DNA from: an uncultured Solirubrobacteraceae bacterium
GTDB lineage: Bacteria; Actinomycetota; Thermoleophilia; Solirubrobacterales; Solirubrobacteraceae
Assembly (NCBI GenBank): GCA_955652215.1
Contig: CATPAX010000057.1
Location: 1 to 5,260, forward strand
Length of the DNA stretch: 5,260 nucleotides
Direction of reading: 5' to 3'
Each line of letters starts with the position of its first letter. Position 1 is the first letter of the stretch. The notes beneath the pieces were generated by a model that was given only the letters and a program-made list of their open reading frames with translations, searched no databases and was not told where the DNA came from. The position numbers were made by a program, and so were the translations under genes. Below are positions 1-5,260 of the stretch, one piece after another.

Positions 1-1
1 C

Positions 2-319
2 GCCACGCTCGCTCACGGGTCAGCGCCGCCCCCAGAAGCGATCGCCGCCGAGGAGGAACGGGTCAGCCGGCTGGTGCTTCGCGGCAGCGAGCTGGCTTGG
101 CTTCGCTACCTGCACCATGTGATCGACTTGCTAGACGCTCCGGCCCGCACCGACGACCCCGGGATAGCGAGCGCCCGTGCGCGCACGATCAAGGTTCTCG
201 TCAACCACCATCACCTGCTCCTGGGCCTGCCGGGCCGCGCAGCGCAGCGCACAGCCGGGGACCGAGCCCGCCTGGAGGCACTTGCCGCTGGGCGTACTGG
301 CCAGCCAACACCTACCTGA
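2..319 (+). CDS. C-terminal part of an unrecognised protein, cut by the left edge
   Basis: The frame is open from the window edge to a TGA at 317-319 and gives 105 residues. Third codon positions are mostly G or C, as in the genes that follow, so I take it as the 3' end of a real gene whose start lies outside. A GTG at 74 could serve as a start, but the frame stays coding-like upstream of it, so an internal start is unlikely. The peptide is mostly helix-forming: an acidic stretch (AEEER), then leucine- and histidine-rich segments (WLRYLHHVIDLLD and LVNHHHLLLGL), ending in a Gly/Pro/Thr tail. No signal peptide or clear membrane span is visible. The stop lies 8 bases before the acyl-CoA dehydrogenase start, so the two are probably co-transcribed. 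I do not recognise the family. A regulator or a small helical accessory protein are both possible. Confidence 0.65.
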   Translation, partial: ATLAHGSAPPPEAIAAEEERVSRLVLRGSELAWLRYLHHVIDLLDAPARTDDPGIASARARTIKVLVNHHHLLLGLPGRAAQRTAGDRARLEALAAGRTGQPTPT

Positions 320-321
320 GG
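318..321 (+). promoter_or_regulatory. Ribosome binding site (GAGG) that decides the acyl-CoA dehydrogenase start
   Basis: GAGG lies 6 bases before the ATG at 328. The in-frame ATG at 322 directly abuts it, leaving no spacer, so 328 is the better start. The site overlaps the stop codon of the upstream gene, which fits translational coupling. Confidence 0.6.
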
Positions 322-327
322 ATGCCG

Positions 328-1527
328 ATGAACTCGCTAACCACGACTGCCAGCTTTACCGATCAGGCGCTCACCCCCGAGCACCTAGAGCTTCAAGAGC
401 GGGCGCGGACGTTCGTCGAGACGGTCCTGATTCCCTTCGAGGTCGAGGCCGAGGAGGCGGGTGGACGGCTGCCGGAACACACGGTGGACGAGATCAAGCG
501 CGAGGCGATCGCGGCCCGCTTGAACGGGGGACGCGTCCCTGTAGCGCACGGCGGCCAGGCGTGGTCGATGCTCGAGTGGTTCCTCGTCAACGAGCAGTTC
601 GGTCGGGTTACCGGTGGGCTGCACTGGCATGTCCCGAGCGCCTATAACGTCCTGCTGTCAGGAACGCCCGAGCAGATCGAGCGCTACCTCGTACCTGCAG
701 TCCGGGGTGAGGGCGGCGACGCTTATGCCGTGACAGAGGCGGAGGCCGGCTCGGATCCGGGCGGGATCTCGACGACGGCGATCCGATCGAACGGGGGCTG
801 GCGGATCAGCGGCGAGAAGTGGTTCGTCACCTCAGGTGACGTCGCCCGTGTGCTGATCGTGATGGCAAACGCGATCGAGGGCTCAGAGCGCCTGCCGACG
901 CTGTTCCTGATCGAGCCCGGTGCGCCCGGAGTCGAGTTCGTCGATGACCCGAAGTTCACCCACAACTATCCCCACGGGCATCCCACGATCCGTTTCACCG
1001 ACGTCGAGGTTGGGCCCGACGCAGTAGTGGGAGGTGTCGGCGAGGGCGATCACCTGCAGCGCGAATGGTTCACCGAGGAGCGCCTGGGAATCGCGACGCA
1101 CGGACTTGGCGCGATGTGGCGCCTGCTCGAGGAGACCACGAGCTGGGCGCTCTCCAGGCAGCAGGGCGGCACGCGGATCATGGACTACCAGGGCGTCTCG
1201 TTTCCGCTTGCGGATTCTGCTACCGACGCCGCCCTAGGGCGACTTCTGGCGATGCAGGTCGCGAACATGGTCGACTCCGGCGCCGATCCGAAACTCGTGC
1301 ACGCCAAGGCTTCGATGGCCAAGCTGTTCGTCAGTGAGGCGGCTGGCAGGTGCGCGGACCGGGCGGTGCAGATCTTCGGCGGCCGCGGGTATCTCCGAAG
1401 CAATGTCGCCGAGCGGTTCCTGCGTGAGCTCCGGGTCGATCGGATCTGGGAAGGCACCAGCGAGATCCAGCGGCTGATCGTCGCGCGCGCGCTCGAGCGG
1501 CGCGGCGTCGAGGCAACCATCCATTGA
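328..1527 (+). CDS. Acyl-CoA dehydrogenase family protein
   Basis: This is a 399-residue FAD flavoprotein of the usual family length (about 380-400). It should oxidise an acyl-CoA to the 2,3-enoyl-CoA in the cytoplasm and pass electrons to an electron-transfer flavoprotein. An N-terminal helical domain covers roughly residues 15-125. A middle beta domain follows with the FAD/substrate motif AVTEAEAGSD (about 134-143) and the ISGEKWFVTSG segment (160-170). The C-terminal helical domain starts near ERLGIATHG (251-259). It carries the flavin-contact motif QIFGGRGY (348-355) and the signature DRIWEGTSEIQR (371-382), in which Glu375 aligns with the catalytic base of medium- and short-chain enzymes. 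Trp replaces the more common Tyr before that Glu. The start at 328 is chosen over 322 and over an upstream TTG because of the GAGG spacing; the family's N-terminus begins about here. The stop overlaps the TTG start of the CoA ligase. Chain length and substrate cannot be told from sequence alone. Confidence 0.93.
   Translation: MNSLTTTASFTDQALTPEHLELQERARTFVETVLIPFEVEAEEAGGRLPEHTVDEIKREAIAARLNGGRVPVAHGGQAWSMLEWFLVNEQFGRVTGGLHWHVPSAYNVLLSGTPEQIERYLVPAVRGEGGDAYAVTEAEAGSDPGGISTTAIRSNGGWRISGEKWFVTSGDVARVLIVMANAIEGSERLPTLFLIEPGAPGVEFVDDPKFTHNYPHGHPTIRFTDVEVGPDAVVGGVGEGDHLQREWFTEERLGIATHGLGAMWRLLEETTSWALSRQQGGTRIMDYQGVSFPLADSATDAALGRLLAMQVANMVDSGADPKLVHAKASMAKLFVSEAAGRCADRAVQIFGGRGYLRSNVAERFLRELRVDRIWEGTSEIQRLIVARALERRGVEATIH
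1510..1513 (+). promoter_or_regulatory. Weak ribosome binding site (GAGG) for the TTG start of the CoA ligase
   Basis: GAGG lies inside the end of the acyl-CoA dehydrogenase gene, 10 bases before the TTG at 1524. The spacing is long, and with the TTGA stop/start overlap this suggests translation by re-initiation or coupling rather than strong independent initiation. Confidence 0.35.
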
Positions 1528-3668
1528 GCCTCGAGCGCCTGTTCCGTCCGGCGTCGATCGCGGTGGTCGGCGCCACGGATCGTCCCGGTAGCTACGGCGG
1601 CCAGACGCTTCTGAACCTCCGCGCGATCGGCTACCCGGGGAACGTGTGGGGCGTAAACCCGCGGCGCAGCGAAGCGCTTGGGTACCCGTGCTATCCGACG
1701 ATCGCCGAGCTCCCCGCGGTCCCCGACGCCGTCGTCGTGGCTGTGCCGGCGTCCGGCGTCCCAGAGGTGATCGATCAGGCAGGCCAGAGCGGCTGCGGTG
1801 GCGCGGTGGTGTACGCCGCGGGGTTCGGAGAGGCGCCCGGAGGCATCGAGCTCCAGCTAGCTTTGGTAGACGCCGCGGCGCGCCACGGGCTGCCGGTCTG
1901 CGGGCCGAACTGCGACGGGATCGTCGCGATGCACTCGCGCGCTGCCCTATGGGGGGACGCGCTGGATCCGCAGGAGCCCGGGGCGGTCGCGCTCGTGTCG
2001 CAGAGCGGAAACGTCGCGGTCAACGCACTATGCACCCGGCGGGGGCTTCGTTTCCACACCGTGATCGCCAGCGGCAACCAGGCGGTGCTGAGCACGCCTG
2101 ACTATCTCGAGTTTCTGGCTGCTGAGGACGGCGTGCGATCGATCGCGCTTTACCTGGAAGACGACGGACACGGACCTGATCTGTGCGAAGGGCTGGCGGC
2201 CTGCGCGCTAGCGGGCATCCCGGTCGTCGTTCTGAAGGTCGGCGCATCGCCTGCGGGAGCGCAGGCGGCTGCTGCTCACAGCGCCGCGCTTGCAGGTGAT
2301 CAGCGCGTTTTTCGAGCCCTCGTCGAGGAGGCGGGGGCCGTATGGGCGGACGATGTACACGACCTGCTCGAGCTGGCGAAGACGCTCGCGACTCGGCGGC
2401 GCGCATCACCGCTGGCGCGGGCGGACGCGTCCGCCACGGGGCTCGCGATGATGACCTGCTCGGGGGGGGACTCCGCTCAAGGCGCCGATGAGGCAGCGAT
2501 CCTCGGCATGGAGCTCGCCGAGCTCTCGCCACCAACCCGGCGCCGGCTCGCCGAGCTTCTGCCTCCCGAGGCCAGTGTCGCCAACCCGCTTGATTACACC
2601 GCCCTCATCTGGGGCGAGCGGGCGGAGCTCCGCGACATCGTCAGAGCGCTTGGCGACGATCCGGCGGTCGGCCAGGTGCTGGTCTTCTACGACCAGCCCC
2701 ATGGCCTGACCGGTGCCCCCGAGGAGTCGTGGCGCGCTGTCCGAGAGGGGATCGCGGCAGGAGCGGCATTGAGCGCGGCGCCCGTGATGGTGAGCTCGAC
2801 CCTCCCCGAGCTCCTCGACGACGCCTCGGCGCTTGACTTCGACCTACAGGGGATTCCGGCGGCCGCCGGGTTACGCACGGGGATGAGATGCGCCGCCGCC
2901 GTGGCCGATCGAGCCGCCGGCGATCCCGTGCGCCTGCGGGAGATAGCAGCGCTCTCGCGCGCCGTAGAGAGCCCTCGAGGTGGCGAGTGGGTCTCCGAGC
3001 ACGAGGCCAAGGAGCTCCTTCGCGCCGCTGGCGTCCCGGTCATCGAGGGCCGCTTGGTATCCGACGAGGACGATGCCGCGCGGGCCCTCTCGGAGCTTGG
3101 CGGCTTGATCGCGATGAAGCTGAGCGCGTCATCGGTTCAGCACAAGTCAGAGCTCGGGGCAGTCGTTCTGAGTCTGGCCAACGGAGAGGAGGTGCGCGCT
3201 GCATTCCGCAAGCTTGCGGCGCTGACCGACACGCACGGCGGAGCGATCCGCGCCGAGAGGATGGCGTACCGCGGGGTCGAGCTGATCGTTGCGGCACACA
3301 TCGAAGGGATCGTGCCCGCGCTCGTGATTGGTCTCGGCGGCACCTGGACCGAAGTGCTCGACGACGTACGGGTGATCCCGCTTCCGGCGCGCGCGGAACG
3401 GATCGAGCACGAGCTACTCATGCTGCGGGGCGCGCCGCTGCTGCTCGGGGCGCGGGGCGGGCGTCCTGTCGACCTTGCTCGAGTGGCGGAGCTCGCCGAG
3501 CGCGTCGGGGAGCTGCTGGCCGGTGGCTCGATCGAGCTGATCGAGTGCAACCCCGTTCTGGCCGGTCCGGAGCAGGTGGTGGTGCTCGACGCGTCGGCGC
3601 GCCGGGGTGCGGGGGCCCGCGAGGCTCAAGAGCTGGCCGAACCGCAGGAGGCCTCGTGCCCGACGTGA
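1524..3668 (+). CDS. Fused NDP-forming acyl-CoA synthetase (ADP-forming acetate-CoA ligase family)
   Basis: This 714-residue protein has the full fused alpha-beta layout of the family, which interconverts acid + CoA + ATP with acyl-CoA + ADP + phosphate through a phosphohistidine. A CoA-binding Rossmann domain comes first (about 1-130: LFRPASIAVVGAT at 6-18, CGPNCDG at 126-132). Next is a succinyl-CoA-synthetase-like ligase domain (about 150-290: LVSQSGN at 157-163, AHSAALAGD at 251-259), with His252 at the site of the phosphorylated histidine. A third domain spans about 305-460 (TCSGGDSAQGAD, NPLDYTA). A C-terminal ATP-grasp domain spans about 487-690 (MKLSASSVQHKSELGAVVL, VIGLGGTWTE, ELIECNPVLA). 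TTG is taken as the start because the family N-terminus begins right there and no other start fits. The start overlaps the dehydrogenase stop by 4 bases and the stop overlaps the oxidase gene by 13. Departures from the usual pattern are HSA in place of HTG after the histidine and GPNCDG in place of GPNCLG. The last 20 or so residues look like an unstructured tail. The acid substrate is unknown. Confidence 0.92.
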   Translation: MSLERLFRPASIAVVGATDRPGSYGGQTLLNLRAIGYPGNVWGVNPRRSEALGYPCYPTIAELPAVPDAVVVAVPASGVPEVIDQAGQSGCGGAVVYAAGFGEAPGGIELQLALVDAAARHGLPVCGPNCDGIVAMHSRAALWGDALDPQEPGAVALVSQSGNVAVNALCTRRGLRFHTVIASGNQAVLSTPDYLEFLAAEDGVRSIALYLEDDGHGPDLCEGLAACALAGIPVVVLKVGASPAGAQAAAAHSAALAGDQRVFRALVEEAGAVWADDVHDLLELAKTLATRRRASPLARADASATGLAMMTCSGGDSAQGADEAAILGMELAELSPPTRRRLAELLPPEASVANPLDYTALIWGERAELRDIVRALGDDPAVGQVLVFYDQPHGLTGAPEESWRAVREGIAAGAALSAAPVMVSSTLPELLDDASALDFDLQGIPAAAGLRTGMRCAAAVADRAAGDPVRLREIAALSRAVESPRGGEWVSEHEAKELLRAAGVPVIEGRLVSDEDDAARALSELGGLIAMKLSASSVQHKSELGAVVLSLANGEEVRAAFRKLAALTDTHGGAIRAERMAYRGVELIVAAHIEGIVPALVIGLGGTWTEVLDDVRVIPLPARAERIEHELLMLRGAPLLLGARGGRPVDLARVAELAERVGELLAGGSIELIECNPVLAGPEQVVVLDASARRGAGAREAQELAEPQEASCPT
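3646..3650 (+). promoter_or_regulatory. Ribosome binding site (AGGAG) for the amine oxidase GTG start
   Basis: AGGAG sits 5 bases before the GTG at 3656, inside the 3' end of the CoA ligase gene. It fixes the oxidase start, since the open frame runs much further upstream (to 2888) only as an out-of-frame shadow of the ligase. Confidence 0.7.
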
Positions 3669-4966
3669 TCGTGATCGGTGGGGGCTTTGCCGGCGTCACA
3701 GCGGCCCGCGAAGCGGCGCTTCGAGGGTGCTCGGTGCTGCTACTCGAGGCCCGTGATCGGCTCGGTGGACGCACCTGGCGCGGGCCGTGGGACGGCACCG
3801 ATATCGAGTACGGCGGCCAGTGGGTGCACTGGCATCAGCCTCACACGTGGTCTGAGATCACCCGTGCCGGGCTGAGCGTGGAGCTGAGCGACGATCCCTC
3901 GAGCGCCGCATGGTACGTCGGCGAGGAGCGCCGTCGAGGTGCGATCGAGGAGCGCGATGAGCTCGCACGCCGAGGCTGGGATAGCTTCGTACACGGCGTC
4001 CGTGAGGCGCTGCCGATGCCCCACGAGCCGCTATACGCGATCGACGAGCTCGTGCGCTTCGACCGTCTGACGATCGCGGAGCGCCTGGAGGAGCTCGACA
4101 TGTCAGCCGAAGAGCATGCGGTGCTCACCGCGGAGCTGGAGTCCCTTGCGCATGCCGCGATCGATCAGGCGGGCGCCGTGTCGGTGCTGCGCTGGCATGC
4201 GCTTTCGGGCTACAGCCTCGCCCTGACCCAGTTCACGGGTGGACGCGTGACGCTCGAGCACGGGACGCGCTCGCTGCTCGACGCGATCGCCGCCGGAGCT
4301 CAATTCGAGCCGCGGTTGGAGACGCCCGTCGCTGCCGTCACGCGCAATCGCGAGAGCGTCGAGGTGCAGACACGGTCGGGCGAGGTCGTGAGCGCCAGGG
4401 CGGTGGTCGTTGCCGTGCCCCTCAACGTGCTCGGCTCGATCGAGTTCTCCCCGCCGCTGTCGGAAGGTAAGCAAGCCGCGATCGAGCTGGGGCAGGCCTC
4501 GCGGGGGATCAAGATCTTCATCCGCGCTCGTGGCGAGCCGGTGCTTCAGAACGCGATCCGCGCCGGTCATGCATTCGGATATCTCGACAGCGACACCCTG
4601 CTGGATGACGGAACCCAGATGATGATCGGGTTCGGCCCTGATGCTGAGAGCGTGCGAGCCGGGGACCTCGCCGCGGTACAGAGGGAGCTCGACGTGATCC
4701 TCCCCGGCTATCAGGCCCTGAGGGCGACCGCCCATGACTGGCTGGCCGACGAGTTCTCGCGCGGCACCTGGGCGATCCATCGGCCAGGCTGGTATGAGCA
4801 TCATCACGCTGCGATGCAGGAGCCCGAAGGCCGCGTGCTGCTGGCGGGCGCCGACATCGCGAACGGTTGGGCCGGATTCATCGACGGTGCGATCGAGACG
4901 GGGCTCCGGGCCGGGAGACACGCAGCGGCGCTCTCCCAAGAGCTCTCGACATTCGGCCGACCCTGA
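3656..4966 (+). CDS. FAD-dependent amine oxidase (flavin monoamine oxidase family)
   Basis: This 436-residue flavoprotein is expected to oxidise an amine to an imine that hydrolyses to an aldehyde, with oxygen reduced to peroxide. The N-terminus is a classic dinucleotide-binding fold: VIGGGFAGVTAA (6-17), then LLLEARDRLGGRT (28-40). The second FAD motif is EYGGQWVHWHQPH (51-63). RVTLEHGTRSLLDAIA (197-212) and VVVAVPLNVL (250-259) are further family blocks. Lys286 in RGIKIFIR aligns with the flavin-N5 lysine of human MAO-B. The C-terminal motif LLAGADIANGWAGFIDGAIETG (395-416) matches the family's last FAD block. The position of the covalent-FAD cysteine of animal MAO is Thr371, so FAD should be non-covalent. 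No C-terminal membrane helix or signal peptide is seen, so a soluble cytoplasmic enzyme is likely. The GTG start is supported by AGGAG 5 bases upstream and by the Rossmann motif starting at once. It is the last gene of the run. An amine substrate is inferred from the family; other dehydrogenase activities exist in this superfamily. Confidence 0.88.
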   Translation: MPDVIVIGGGFAGVTAAREAALRGCSVLLLEARDRLGGRTWRGPWDGTDIEYGGQWVHWHQPHTWSEITRAGLSVELSDDPSSAAWYVGEERRRGAIEERDELARRGWDSFVHGVREALPMPHEPLYAIDELVRFDRLTIAERLEELDMSAEEHAVLTAELESLAHAAIDQAGAVSVLRWHALSGYSLALTQFTGGRVTLEHGTRSLLDAIAAGAQFEPRLETPVAAVTRNRESVEVQTRSGEVVSARAVVVAVPLNVLGSIEFSPPLSEGKQAAIELGQASRGIKIFIRARGEPVLQNAIRAGHAFGYLDSDTLLDDGTQMMIGFGPDAESVRAGDLAAVQRELDVILPGYQALRATAHDWLADEFSRGTWAIHRPGWYEHHHAAMQEPEGRVLLAGADIANGWAGFIDGAIETGLRAGRHAAALSQELSTFGRP

Positions 4967-5116
4967 TCTGCGGGGCTCGCAGGCCGAAAGCTCTACATCC
5001 GCAACCGGGGGGGCTGCGTCGGGATCGGCGCGAAGCTTGCGTCAACCGAGCCGGCGGCTACTTCCTCAAGCAGCCGACCTTCGTCTGCACGACCGGAGCA
5101 CTCTGACGGTCGGCGT
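4967..5116. other. Gap between convergent genes, with coding-like traces but no intact gene
   Basis: This 150-base gap separates the oxidase stop from the stop of the minus-strand gene. It has no convincing start codon with a ribosome binding site, no tRNA and no riboswitch that I can see. Third-position G/C bias typical of genes here persists in the oxidase's own frame after its stop (about 4968-5037, including KLYIRNRGGCVGIGAKL). It then moves to another plus frame (5041-5106, including GGYFLKQPTFVCTTGAL) that ends in TGA at 5104-5106. The same bias can be read on the minus strand, so direction is not certain. It may be a decayed gene end or chance in GC-rich DNA. A short hairpin (CTGCG 4968-4972, CGCAG 4978-4982) follows directly after the oxidase stop, and a run of seven G lies at 5007-5013. 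Confidence 0.4.
5073..5114. terminator. Possible two-way terminator hairpin between convergent genes
   Basis: GCCGACC (5073-5079) pairs perfectly with GGTCGGC (5108-5114), enclosing a small inner hairpin (TCGT 5081-5084 with ACGA 5089-5092). It lies just after the stop of the minus-strand gene and 106 bases after the oxidase stop. There is no T-run on either side, so it is not a standard intrinsic terminator. In GC-rich actinobacteria, hairpins without a T-run are sometimes proposed to act as terminators, but stems of this size also arise by chance. Confidence 0.22.
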
Positions 5117-5260
5117 TCACCGCTGGCGGTGGGCGCCGGCTGGCCCAGCGGCGGGCTCGGCGAGGAGATCCTCGTCGAGCCCGTCCGCAAGCGCTTCCAG
5201 CTGCTCGGTTCCGATCTGGTCGGCGAACATGTAGGGGACGGTTGACAGCGGAAGTCCGAC
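5117..5260 (-). CDS. C-terminal part of an unrecognised minus-strand protein, cut by the right edge
   Basis: Read on the minus strand from the window edge, the frame is open for 47 residues to a TGA at 5119-5117. Codons end mostly in G or C, and the peptide looks natural: a hydrophobic start (VGLPLSTVPYMFADQ), an acidic amphipathic helix (TEQLEALADGLDEDLL) and an Ala/Pro/Gly tail ending in Arg. The start lies outside the window. It is convergent with the oxidase operon and so is a separate transcription unit. I do not recognise the family from this fragment. The short length means the call rests mainly on codon bias and on a typical disordered tail before the stop. Confidence 0.5.
   Translation of the reverse strand, partial: VGLPLSTVPYMFADQIGTEQLEALADGLDEDLLAEPAAGPAGAHRQR

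Noticed and set aside
97..327. Upstream extension of the acyl-CoA dehydrogenase frame to a TTG at 97
   Set aside because: The extra residues are Arg/Pro-rich shadow sequence of the upstream gene in another frame. The GAGG before 328 and the family length support the shorter start.
2020..2535. Minus-strand open frame of 171 residues opposite the CoA ligase
   Set aside because: It has low-complexity Arg/Pro composition and lies opposite well-conserved ligase domains, so it is a shadow.
2888..3655. Upstream extension of the oxidase frame by about 256 residues
   Set aside because: It is a highly Arg-rich out-of-frame reading of the CoA ligase. The Rossmann motif starts right after the GTG at 3656.
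4103..4939. Long minus-strand open frame (278 residues) opposite the oxidase
   Set aside because: The plus-strand oxidase has clear family motifs throughout this stretch. The antisense frame is open because of GC-rich codon bias and shows no recognisable motif or start site.
5120..5151. Inverted repeat CCGCTGG / CCAGCGG
   Set aside because: It lies within the coding end of the minus-strand gene, has an 18-base loop and no T-run, and a 7-base match is expected by chance in such GC-rich sequence.
1..5260. Search for tRNA, rRNA, CRISPR arrays, insertion sequences and riboswitches
   Set aside because: I saw no regularly spaced repeats, no transposase motifs, no tRNA-like T-arm sequence and no gap long enough for an rRNA or large riboswitch.

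Overview
The window is GC-rich DNA with dense, tightly packed genes and strong G/C preference at third codon positions. Together with frequent GATC-containing words, GTG/TTG starts and the gene types, this suggests an actinobacterium. Thermoleophilia (Solirubrobacterales or Gaiellales type) is my guess from style; no marker gene in the window proves it.

Layout: (1) the C-terminal 105 residues of an unrecognised plus-strand gene (2-319); (2) an acyl-CoA dehydrogenase (328-1527); (3) a fused, single-chain NDP-forming (ADP-forming type) acyl-CoA synthetase (1524-3668); (4) a flavin monoamine-oxidase-family enzyme (3656-4966); (5) a 150-base gap (4967-5116) with weak hairpins and coding-like traces; (6) the C-terminal 47 residues of a convergent, unrecognised minus-strand gene (5117-5260).

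Genes 1 to 4 look like one operon. The first two are 8 bases apart, the next pair overlap by 4 bases (TTGA), and the last pair overlap by 13 bases with a clear AGGAG before the GTG start. No promoter is visible inside the run, so the transcript should begin to the left of the window.

Taken together, an amine oxidase, a CoA ligase and an acyl-CoA dehydrogenase suggest a catabolic route: an amine is oxidised to an aldehyde (hydrogen peroxide released), the derived carboxylic acid is activated to a CoA thioester, and the thioester is desaturated for beta-oxidation. The aldehyde dehydrogenase this would need is not in the window, and the substrate cannot be read from the sequence. Each enzyme belongs to a well-known superfamily. 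The points worth a second look are this combination, some active-site substitutions in the ligase and the oxidase, and the odd gap after the oxidase. I did not find a clearly new kind of system.
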